Assembly (NCBI RefSeq): GCF_900163695.1
Contig: NZ_FUIC01000038.1
Span: 1-64,000, forward strand
Direction of reading: 5' to 3'
Length of the DNA stretch: 64,000 nt
DNA from: Gulosibacter sp. 10
Lineage (GTDB): Bacteria > Actinomycetota > Actinomycetes > Actinomycetales > Microbacteriaceae
The number at the start of each line of letters is the position of its first letter. Positions within the stretch are counted from its first letter, which is position 1. The notes beneath the pieces are model-generated. The model did not search any database, was not told the origin of the DNA, and worked only from the letters and a program-made list of their open reading frames with translations. Positions 1 through 5,573 of this stretch are shown in pieces. The translations under genes and the position numbers were made by a program.

Positions 1-21
1 CCTACACGGACAGCGACGCGC

Positions 22-114
22 TCAACGGACTACACCCTCGTTCGAGAAGAGCCGGCAAATACACCCGGTGATAAACAGCAGCAGAATCGCCACCCAATAT
101 GCTAGCGACCTCAC
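22..114 (-). CDS. Possible 30-residue single-span membrane peptide
   Basis: A GTG codon at 114 overlaps the TGA stop of the upstream beta-helix repeat gene (GTGA overlap), which suggests translational coupling. The 30-residue product begins MRSLAYWVAILLLFITG and carries one hydrophobic segment at about residues 4-20, with two cysteines nearby (CIC) and a short basic/polar tail. No family is recognised. The overlap and the membrane-helix composition are the only support, and an open frame this short can occur by chance. Confidence 0.35.
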   Translation of the reverse strand: MRSLAYWVAILLLFITGCICRLFSNEGVVR

Positions 115-650
115 GACGACACCGGCTCCCACGTCGCGATACGCGCCTCACACATCGACGCGAACGCGATCAGCTCCGGCCGGTGACGCTCGATCTGCTC
201 CGGCGTCGCTTCCACCCACGTGTCGGACTCGATCATGGCCCGGAAATCCGGCACGGCGCCCTGCCAGCAGCCGACGATGAGGTGATGCCCTGGCTCGCCA
301 GAGGTGCGGAACAACGTGGCCCGAAACATTTCGGATGCCTGCACTAGCGCGTGCAGGACATGGGCATCAGACTGGACGCTCCCGTTGCCGAAGACGCGCC
401 CGTTGCCGAAGACGCTCCCGTTGTCGAAGACGCTCCCGTTGTCGAAGACGCTCCCGTTGTCGAAGACGCTCCCGTTGTCGAAGACCCAGGCGTCGTGCTC
501 GTGGGAAAGGTTCTCCTCGTGCTCGATCCAGCCGCCGAGGTCGCCAGCCTTCACCCCTACACGGGGGATGTCCCGGAGCGCTCGGATACGCCGAAGCGCC
601 GGGTTGATCGGGTGCCGCTCGTCGGTGATTTCGAATTTGCTATTAGCCAT
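111..650 (-). CDS. Phage-type beta-helix repeat protein (VFDNGS hexapeptide repeats)
   Basis: 179 residues. The N-terminal part (about 15-50) carries the 'R(I)RAL.DIP..GVKAGDLGGWIE.E.NLS' pattern, known from small phage and prophage proteins in which it precedes hexapeptide repeats predicted to fold as a left-handed beta-helix. Six near-identical hexapeptides (VFDNGS x4, then VFGNGR, VFGNGS) follow at about residues 55-92, encoded by an 18-bp DNA repeat. The C-terminal half (HLIVGCWQG...) is a globular region I do not recognise. ATG at 650 is preceded by an AGAAAGGG ribosome-binding site. The biochemical function of this family is unknown. It is the last sizeable gene of the leftward chain, coupled to a possible 30-residue peptide. 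Confidence 0.75.
   Translation of the reverse strand: MANSKFEITDERHPINPALRRIRALRDIPRVGVKAGDLGGWIEHEENLSHEHDAWVFDNGSVFDNGSVFDNGSVFDNGSVFGNGRVFGNGSVQSDAHVLHALVQASEMFRATLFRTSGEPGHHLIVGCWQGAVPDFRAMIESDTWVEATPEQIERHRPELIAFASMCEARIATWEPVSS
375..482 (-). repeat. Six-unit 18-bp tandem repeat inside the beta-helix gene
   Basis: Six consecutive 18-bp units of the type GACGCTCCCGTTGTCGAA on the + strand; the last four are identical and the first two differ at one or two bases. Each unit encodes one hexapeptide turn, so the array is in frame and copy-number change would not shift the frame. Confidence 0.9.
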
Positions 651-1060
651 GATGAATGCCCTTTCTGAATTACCGGAATAACTACGCGCCTATGACGGGA
701 ATCGAACCCGCCCATACCACCCGGATAGGCCGCCGCCCCTACCTAAACCAGCTACCGCGCTCCCCGGTCACCGCCAGCTCGTGTAGGACCGGTTAGCGGG
801 TACGCACTCCGGCCCCGTAGGGCTACTCTCCCCGCATATGACAGTCATGAGGACCTACACTCACGCCGCCGATCAAACCGGGAAGCCTATAAAACGCTGC
901 GAGGGTACTGACCGGGCTTTCGCATCGGACCCTGTAGGAGGCTGATCCCCCTCGCAGATATGTAATTGAATTCGCCGCGTTAAAGGGTGCGACAAACCCC
1001 GCTCCTAGCCAGGCCATGACGCCCGCGCTATCTCTTATCGATAGCCACTAGGAAGAAGTG
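651..1060. other. Gene-poor stretch of the element
   Basis: 410 bases with no convincing gene. An open frame of 64 codons on the minus strand (823-1017) has no recognisable family, no ribosome-binding site and unremarkable composition. The only notable content is a tRNA-like sequence at 688-768. Confidence 0.5.
688..768 (-). other. tRNA-like sequence, probably degenerate
   Basis: On the minus strand a canonical T arm is present (GCGGG-TTCGATT-CCCGT, with one G.U pair), preceded by an A-box-like stretch (GGTAGCTGGTTTAGGTA). I cannot fold a normal acceptor stem or anticodon arm. Instead GCCTAT just upstream of the T arm pairs with ATAGGC just downstream (725-730 with 688-693), giving an acceptor/T-arm minihelix. 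It may be a decayed phage tRNA. No anticodon is assigned. Confidence 0.3.
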
Positions 1061-1213
1061 TTATTCCCGTTTTGACCAGAACGTGATATCGGAATTCAAC
1101 TGATGCACCACCTGCGATAGCCGCCGGTACGTCGCGTCCGACCACCGCCGAGAAGCGATGAACGCCTCCACCAGATCCCGCTCCGCACGAGCCTGCTCCA
1201 CCCGGTCAGCCAC
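1061..1213 (-). CDS. Small hypothetical protein (50 aa), translationally coupled
   Basis: The reading frame starting with GTG at 1213 overlaps the TGA of the upstream 69-residue gene by 8 bases (GTGGCTGA). The 50-residue product, MADRVEQARAERDLVEAFIA onward, is charged and predicted helical, ending FWSKRE. Upstream of this GTG the same frame is only a shadow of the neighbouring gene, so the GTG is the natural start. No family is recognised. Confidence 0.5.
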   Translation of the reverse strand: MADRVEQARAERDLVEAFIASRRWSDATYRRLSQVVHQLNSDITFWSKRE

Positions 1214-1415
1214 GACGCGCCTCCCCCTGCTCCGCCAGCCGCTCCCACAACTGACCCGGCCTATGCCGGTGCACGTCGCGAGCAACCTCGAAGCTGGACG
1301 TGTGCTTGATGAGCGCCCTCGCCCACTCGTCACCCCGGAACATCCGGCCGTAGAACTCCACCAGCACGGGCGACAACGGCTGACGGTCAAACCCGTCCAC
1401 AATCCGCGCGCTCAC
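1206..1415 (-). CDS. Small hypothetical protein (69 aa)
   Basis: GTG at 1415 overlaps the TGA stop of the excisionase-like gene (GTGA), indicating coupled translation. The product (MSARIVDGFDRQPLSPVLVE...) contains a mixed region with aromatic residues around FYGRMFRGDEWARALIKHTS and a basic tail. No domain is recognised. It belongs to the leftward chain of overlapping small genes. Confidence 0.55.
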   Translation of the reverse strand: MSARIVDGFDRQPLSPVLVEFYGRMFRGDEWARALIKHTSSFEVARDVHRHRPGQLWERLAEQGEARRG

Positions 1416-1606
1416 ACCGTCACCTCCTCGACCGACTCCGCGATAGCCGACTCCGGCACCCGCAAAACCCCCTCCGGCGCGGAAGCGTTGCGGATCTTCG
1501 ACCGCACCACCCGCAGCTCCCCAGACCTGACCAGCCGGTACACCGTCGACAGCGAGCAGCCCAGCCGCTCCCCAGCCTCCGGCAACGTCAACAACCGCTC
1601 AGACAT
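1412..1606 (-). CDS. Excisionase-like / MerR-type helix-turn-helix protein
   Basis: 64 residues beginning MSERLLTLPEAGERLGCSLS. The pattern LTLPEAGERLGCSLSTVYRLVRSGEL is the usual winged-helix signature of the excisionase (HTH_17) family: an 'EAAxxLGVSxxTVYRLxxxGxL'-type recognition unit followed by a short wing. These proteins act as recombination directionality factors or small transcription regulators on integrative elements. ATG at 1606 has AAGGGGG six bases upstream, better than an in-frame ATG at 1621. The start overlaps the stop of the upstream membrane-protein gene by 8 bases. Whether it partners the integrase at 4155 is an inference from co-residence. Confidence 0.75.
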   Translation of the reverse strand: MSERLLTLPEAGERLGCSLSTVYRLVRSGELRVVRSKIRNASAPEGVLRVPESAIAESVEEVTV

Positions 1607-2168
1607 CACGACCCCCTTCACGCCCGTCCTGCTCCGACTCCTCCACCGTCATGTCCTGGGTAGGGTTGGGAGCGCCACACACCACAACCCCACCCAGGGG
1701 CCTAATAGGAGCACCCTCTTGACCTTCAACCCCGCAGCGCTTGAAGTAGCAACGCAGATACTTCTCGTGCTCGTGCTCGCAACACTCTTCGACCCCGACA
1801 GGCGAGGAGCACTCTCCACCCGACCGGTCTACGCCGAGGGATACGGGTCCGTTCGCGTCCCCGCCAAGCACCCGTTCCCCAGATACAAGGCCTGGGTCGA
1901 TTTCGGCGCGAATGCGTTCGCAATTGTGGTCGTCGCGTTCAACTTCATCGCCCTCATAAACCTTCGAGACGATGGGTCCGGGGATCCCGCGTTCTCCGAT
2001 GCGTTCGGCCTCATCGTCACCTTTGCTAACTGCCTCGCCATCGGCGCGATCGCTTACTCGGTCCTGCAATCGGGCTACCTGTTTCTTCGCCGCTCGATCG
2101 ACACCGAACCGGACGAAGAACCCGACAGCGACGGCGGCCACCATCGCCCCGACTTCTAACGGGTTCAT
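1599..2168 (-). CDS. Hypothetical protein with N-terminal membrane segment and Cys/His-rich region
   Basis: About 189 residues. A hydrophobic helix (VGAMVAAVAVGFFVRFG, about residues 6-22) is followed by a basic, coiled-looking stretch (DRAAKKQVARLQDRVS), a long acidic region, then a cluster around EECCEHEHEKYLRCYFKRC that could bind metal. No family is recognised. An ATG at 2168 and a GTG at 2171 are alternative starts; both overlap the TGA of the antirepressor gene, so translation is probably coupled. Confidence 0.6.
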   Translation of the reverse strand: MNPLEVGAMVAAVAVGFFVRFGVDRAAKKQVARLQDRVSDRADGEAVSKGDDEAERIGERGIPGPIVSKVYEGDEVERDDHNCERIRAEIDPGLVSGERVLGGDANGPVSLGVDRSGGECSSPVGVEECCEHEHEKYLRCYFKRCGVEGQEGAPIRPLGGVVVCGAPNPTQDMTVEESEQDGREGGRDV

Positions 2169-2917
2169 CACGCCACCACCTGTAGGTGACCGCGGCGGTA
2201 CCGCGTGTAGAGCATGTCGAGGCCCTTGCCCGTGACCCGCACCTGCGGAGCCGACGACTCCCGCACCTCGCCTGTCACCTGATCCGTGTACACCCGCGCC
2301 TTCGTCACGAAAAGGCCCTGCTCGAGGTACCGCTGGTACACGTGCGGGCGGCCCTTGTGGTCCCGATACAGGAACCCCCAGCCCACGAGGTCACGCACCA
2401 GGCGCTTCTGCCCGACCGACACCACGCCCTGCTCGAAGAGCACCTTCGCGGCCTCCTCGTACGACCAGGACCCGGCACTGCTCACGATGTGATCCCACGC
2501 GCTCGCCTTCGGCTGCGCCTCCGCCACGGTCGCTTCCAACGCCTTGATCTGCCTGTCGGCCTCGAGCACTGCCCTGGCCATGAGTTCCTGCGGCGACAGC
2601 TCCCGAGCCGGCGCCGCGAGCGCCTGCCGCATCCGGTAGAACTCCTCCACCAGGCGGAGCTTGAAATCGCGGACCTTATCGCTGTTCCGCATGTAGGTGA
2701 TGAGAAGCGTCGCCTGCTGCTCGTTGAGCTGCGCGACCTGCACGATCGAGTTGTTGTAGCCAGGTCGCGTTTGAAACGCGACCTCCCCGAACCGCTCGAA
2801 GTCCGCGACGTGGCTTCGGACGAGACCGAGCACGTTCTTGTGCTGGTTGTCGGTGTGCTCCGCGATCGCCTCCGATGAGACTCGCGGTTCACCATTGATC
2901 TGCTGTACAATCTCCAT
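2168..2917 (-). CDS. Phage antirepressor, Rha-like N-terminus with KilAC-like C-terminus
   Basis: 249 residues. The N-terminal ~95 residues match the Rha pattern: 'VSSEAIAEHTDNQHKNVLGL', a central 'QVAQLNEQQATLLITYMRN' segment, and 'V.DFKLRLVEEFYRMR'. The C-terminal ~120 residues (LEATVAEAQPKASAWDHIVS..., SYEEAAKVL, LGWGFLYRD-type segment) resemble the KilAC/ANT domain of phage antirepressors. Such proteins counteract prophage repressors or regulate lysogeny genes. The gene lies just downstream of the leftward repressor-like gene, separated by a hairpin, and heads the small coupled genes. It therefore probably sits under the operator region at 3252-3319. The specific target is unknown. Confidence 0.85.
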   Translation of the reverse strand: MEIVQQINGEPRVSSEAIAEHTDNQHKNVLGLVRSHVADFERFGEVAFQTRPGYNNSIVQVAQLNEQQATLLITYMRNSDKVRDFKLRLVEEFYRMRQALAAPARELSPQELMARAVLEADRQIKALEATVAEAQPKASAWDHIVSSAGSWSYEEAAKVLFEQGVVSVGQKRLVRDLVGWGFLYRDHKGRPHVYQRYLEQGLFVTKARVYTDQVTGEVRESSAPQVRVTGKGLDMLYTRYRRGHLQVVA

Positions 2918-2937
2918 GAGACTTCCTATCTCTCCGG

Positions 2938-2964
2938 CACCCAGCAGCTAGATCCTGCTGGGTG
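2938..2964. terminator. Hairpin between repressor and antirepressor genes
   Basis: CACCCAGCAG and CTGCTGGGTG form a 10-bp perfect stem with a 7-base loop. A T-rich tract (CTTTGCTTT) follows on the + strand, but not in the direction of the flanking leftward genes. It may attenuate leftward transcription between the two genes, or end stray rightward transcripts. Confidence 0.5.
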
Positions 2965-2971
2965 CTTTGCT

Positions 2972-3241
2972 TTACGCTGCAACCTGCTGCCGGCCAGACG
3001 ATGCCGCCCCGACTCGCGCCGATGCGATCAGAGTCTCGAGAGAGATGTCGAGGTACTGGCAGATCTTGATGAGGTCAGTGGTCGTGAAGGCCTTCTTTCC
3101 GCGAAGGCGTTCGTAGATGGCGTTGCGTCCGAGGTCGAGTACGTCGGTAAGCGCAACGCCGCTTACTCCCCGACGCCCCAGTTCTGCCTTCACTGCGCCG
3201 ATGAGGGCCAGCGAGTCCGGGTCTAGTGCTTCGTTCTGCAT
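2972..3241 (-). CDS. HTH repressor-like protein, leftward member of a divergent pair
   Basis: 89 residues from ATG 3241 (MQNEALDPDSLALIGAVKAE...). Residues ~17-75 form a small XRE/Cro-like HTH domain: GVALTDVLDLGRNAIYERL followed by RGKKAFTTTDLIKICQYLDI. An upstream in-frame extension would run through the operator palindromes, so I place the start at 3241. The protein is clearly similar to the divergent regulator at 3329 (shared 'RN..Y.RLRG...F.T.DL..I...L.I' pattern), suggesting duplication and opposing roles like CI/Cro. Regulation is probably through the operators directly upstream. Confidence 0.75.
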   Translation of the reverse strand: MQNEALDPDSLALIGAVKAELGRRGVSGVALTDVLDLGRNAIYERLRGKKAFTTTDLIKICQYLDISLETLIASARVGAASSGRQQVAA

Positions 3242-3251
3242 GACACCCACA

Positions 3252-3319
3252 GTACCTAGTTGGGTACACATGTGCAACCCAGTTGGGTACATATTGCGCA
3301 AAGTACCTCAATTAGGTAC
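3252..3319. promoter_or_regulatory. Three GTACC-type operators in a divergent promoter region
   Basis: Three inverted repeats lie between the divergent regulators: GTACCTAGTTGGGTAC (3252-3267), AACCCAGTTGGGTAC (3276-3290) and GTACCTCAATTAGGTAC (3303-3319). The third falls between a possible -35 TTGCGC (3294-3299) and -10 TACGCT (3317-3322, spacing 17) for the rightward gene. Those elements would put the transcription start at about 3329, on the start codon itself. Three related sites around divergent repressors are typical of lysis/lysogeny-type switches. Confidence 0.8.
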
Positions 3320-3328
3320 GCTTGCCGC

Positions 3329-3721
3329 ATGATGGTTAAGAGAGCTCAAGACCCTGCCGACGCCTACAGTCAGCGCGTAATCGACCTGGTGCAGGACGCA
3401 GTAGGGAAGTCGGGGCGCCCCATCGCGGACGTCCTCGAAGACGCTGGGATCTCGCGGAACTACTACTACAAGCGCCTCCGCGGAGAGATGCCGTTCAACA
3501 CGAACGACCTGTCCCGCATCGCCGCGGCGGTCGGCATCGACATGTTCGACCTACTCGTCGCGGCCACTCAGACGAACGTCACCTATGCCGAGGACCGCTT
3601 CGGTCGGAGGGACGCGCCGTTCTCCGCGCCGAAGTCGATCGAAGAGGAACTCGCCGGGGAACGCTACGTCGCGGAGCGCACCGACCAGGGCATGAGCGAG
3701 CTTGACCCGGACGACCTCTAA
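3329..3721 (+). CDS. HTH repressor-like protein, rightward member of a divergent pair
   Basis: 130 residues from ATG 3329 (a second ATG follows at 3332). An HTH domain at about residues 10-72 includes GRPIADVLEDAGISRNYYYK and RLRGEMPFNTNDLSRIAAAV; the C-terminal ~55 residues are acidic and probably disordered (KSIEEELAGERYVAERT). Its HTH resembles that of the leftward regulator. The predicted promoter overlaps the start codon, so the mRNA may be leaderless, and no ribosome-binding site is visible. The ImmA/IrrE-like gene follows with a short gap, the common pairing in which the protease cleaves the partner repressor. That pairing suggests the rightward protein is the protease target. Confidence 0.75.
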   Translation: MMVKRAQDPADAYSQRVIDLVQDAVGKSGRPIADVLEDAGISRNYYYKRLRGEMPFNTNDLSRIAAAVGIDMFDLLVAATQTNVTYAEDRFGRRDAPFSAPKSIEEELAGERYVAERTDQGMSELDPDDL

Positions 3722-3749
3722 TGTCGGGGGCTGCCTGCACGATCAGGGC

Positions 3750-4142
3750 ATGTGGTGCCCCTACGATCACGCAGCAGCCCAGGGCATCCGCGTCGTGTAC
3801 CAGTCCCAGCCCGAGCGGGGACGCTGGTACCCGCGGCCCCGGATCATCGCGCTCTCCTACAACCTCCCGCCAACGCTCGAGCGGTGCGTGCTCGCGCACG
3901 AGCTCGGGCACGCCCACCACGGCCACGGCTGCGACACCGACGCCGCAGAACGCGAAGCCAACCAGTGGGCAGCGGGACATCTGCTCACCGCGGAGCAGGT
4001 AGCCGCCGCAGCGCGCGCCTACCCCGACCACCCCGGACGGTGGGCCGTCGATCTCTCCGTCACCCCCAAGCTTCTCCTCACCTGGCTCCGCACGCCAGGA
4101 AACTACGACCACGCCGACCGGCTCTACCGGGAGGCCGCATAG
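3750..4142 (+). CDS. ImmA/IrrE-family metallopeptidase
   Basis: 130 residues from ATG 3750 (MWCPYDHAAAQGIRVVYQSQ). The zinc-peptidase motif HELGHAHHGH is present, with a downstream acidic helix (DAAEREANQWAAGHLL) that supplies the expected third ligand region. The family includes ICEBs1 ImmA, which cleaves its cognate HTH repressor and so induces the element. A TTG at 3702 would lengthen the protein by 16 residues, but the family usually begins as 'M..P...A...GI.V', which favours 3750. It lies 28 bases after the rightward repressor and 12 bases before the integrase, so all three are probably one transcript. Confidence 0.85.
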   Translation: MWCPYDHAAAQGIRVVYQSQPERGRWYPRPRIIALSYNLPPTLERCVLAHELGHAHHGHGCDTDAAEREANQWAAGHLLTAEQVAAAARAYPDHPGRWAVDLSVTPKLLLTWLRTPGNYDHADRLYREAA

Positions 4143-4154
4143 AAAGGCACCCTC

Positions 4155-5336
4155 ATGGCCCGCAGAACCAAGGGCGAAGGCACCCTCCTCGAACTCCCCG
4201 ACGGCCGCTGGCGAGCCCGAATCCGCATCGACGGACACGAACTCACCCGCGACCGAACAAGCCGCTCAGAAGCCGTACAAGCCCTCGCAGACCTACAGGA
4301 ATACTCCGCCCTCGGCGTCGTCCCCCGAGACTGGACCGTGCAAGCCTGGCTCGAGCACTGGATCGAGCACATCGACAACCGCGACGCCAGCACCCGGCAG
4401 GGATACCGGCTCCTCCTCAAACCCGCCGTGTACCCCGCCATCGGGAAACTCCGCCTCGACCGGCTACAACCAGAACACATCGAACGCCTCTACAAGACCA
4501 TGCGAGAGGGCACCCACCGCAAGCCCAAGGTGCGGCGTGACGGCAGCGTGGAGACCGTGAAGCCGATGTCGGAGTCCAGCATCCTCAAAGTGCACCGTGT
4601 GCTCTCGCGGGCGATGAAGGTCGCGAAACAGCGGCGGCAGGCGCTCCGCAACCCGCTCGAGCACGTCACCCCACCGAAGAAACAGCCGAGCAAGGTCGGG
4701 TCCATGCGCGAGCGAGACGCGCAGCGCGTCATCGAGCAAGCCATCCGCGACGGCGAAGGCGCACGGTGGGCGCTGTCCATCGTCTACGGCGTCCGCCCCG
4801 GTGAGGCGCTCGGCCTCGGCTGGGACATGTACGAGAGCCGCAAGCTCCGCATCCGCCGGCAGCTGCAGCAGCTCGTGGGCGAGCCCGTGACCCTCAAGCC
4901 GATGACGAAGACGCAGGAGGGTCTCCGAGATCTCGACGTGGATGATTTCCTCGCGGAACTCCTCGCGGCGCACCGCAAGCAGCAGCTCGAGTGGATGGCC
5001 GACGCGGGCGAGCAGTGGACGACATGGACACCACCCGGGGCGGAGGAGCCGAAACTGATGCTCTTCACCGACCGGTACGGGCACCCGATCCGACCCAGGC
5101 AGGATGCCACGCACTGGCGGCGCCTGCTCGAGCGGGCGGGCGTCGAGTACCAGCGGCCCTACGTGGGCCGACACACGGCAGCGACGATGCTCATCGCGAA
5201 CGGGATCGACGCGTCGACTGTGGCGGGGGTGCTGGGGCACTCGGATTCAAGCTTCACGATGCGCACGTACGTGCATCCGCTCGAGGAGAAGAAGCGCGCC
5301 GCGACGGAGATGATGGGCAAGCTGTTCCGGCCATAG
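4155..5336 (+). CDS. Tyrosine-type site-specific integrase
   Basis: 393 residues. The N-terminal ~50 residues look like an arm-type DNA-binding domain (EGTLLELPDGRWRARIRIDG). A SAM-like core-binding domain follows (about 60-170; WTVQAWLEHWIEHI...STRQGYRLLL), then the catalytic domain. Visible active-site elements are Arg in YGVRPGEALGLGW, the box II segment RPYVGRHTAATM, His in LGHSDSSF, and the nucleophile Tyr in MRTYVHP. The first His of the usual HxxR box II is replaced by Tyr (YVGR). Downstream are a strong terminator and tRNA-Thr, whose 3' end is the likely attachment site. Confidence 0.95.
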   Translation: MARRTKGEGTLLELPDGRWRARIRIDGHELTRDRTSRSEAVQALADLQEYSALGVVPRDWTVQAWLEHWIEHIDNRDASTRQGYRLLLKPAVYPAIGKLRLDRLQPEHIERLYKTMREGTHRKPKVRRDGSVETVKPMSESSILKVHRVLSRAMKVAKQRRQALRNPLEHVTPPKKQPSKVGSMRERDAQRVIEQAIRDGEGARWALSIVYGVRPGEALGLGWDMYESRKLRIRRQLQQLVGEPVTLKPMTKTQEGLRDLDVDDFLAELLAAHRKQQLEWMADAGEQWTTWTPPGAEEPKLMLFTDRYGHPIRPRQDATHWRRLLERAGVEYQRPYVGRHTAATMLIANGIDASTVAGVLGHSDSSFTMRTYVHPLEEKKRAATEMMGKLFRP

Positions 5337-5378
5337 GGGTGGGTATAGGGGTGTGGTTTCCGCCTGAGAGCGTGAAAG

Positions 5379-5424
5379 AGCCCCGACCAGCGTTCACGGA
5401 TTGTGACGCTGACCGGGGCTTTTC
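5379..5424 (+). terminator. Rho-independent terminator after the integrase
   Basis: AGCCCCG...AGCGT pairs with ACGCT...CGGGGCT (two internal mismatches, the inner stem extended by CAC/GTG), followed by TTTT. It isolates the element's rightward transcript from tRNA-Thr, which is transcribed toward it. Confidence 0.85.
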
Positions 5425-5429
5425 CTTGG

Positions 5430-5502
5430 AGCCGCCTGCCGGAATCGAACCGGCGACCTATTCATTACGAGTGAATCGCTCTACCGACTGAGCTAAGGCG
5501 GC
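5430..5502 (-). tRNA. tRNA-Thr (anticodon CGT)
   Basis: A 73-base cloverleaf on the minus strand: acceptor GCCGCCT/AGGCGGC, D arm GCTC/GAGC, anticodon stem ATTCA/TGAAT with loop CTCGTAA (anticodon CGT), T arm GCCGG-TTCGATT-CCGGC, discriminator T. The CCA end is not encoded. Its 3' end points to the integrase, making it the presumed integration target. Confidence 0.97.
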
Positions 5503-5573
5503 TGACGCGTGCTCGCGCAAGCGACACGCAATCATAACCAGGAAACACTCACCACATCAAACCGGCGGGGCCC

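Larger units (their letters stand above)
1..5429. mobile_element. Right part of an integrative, prophage-like element next to tRNA-Thr
   Basis: A tyrosine integrase ends 94 bases from the 3' end of a tRNA-Thr gene, the classical arrangement for an element inserted at a tRNA 3' end. Left of the integrase are phage-type regulators (two HTH repressor-like proteins, an ImmA/IrrE-like protease, a Rha/KilAC-like antirepressor, an excisionase-like HTH protein) and small genes with no housekeeping match. The block contains more AT-rich patches than the rest of the window. No capsid, tail or replication gene is visible; the left end and its attachment site lie outside. It could be a complete prophage, a satellite or a remnant. 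Confidence 0.8.

Noticed and set aside
688-720. Left attachment-site copy of tRNA-Thr
   Set aside because: Similarity to tRNA-Thr is limited to the generic T-loop sequence; flanking bases differ.
823-1017. 64-codon open frame in the element
   Set aside because: No ribosome-binding site, no coupling and no recognisable pattern.
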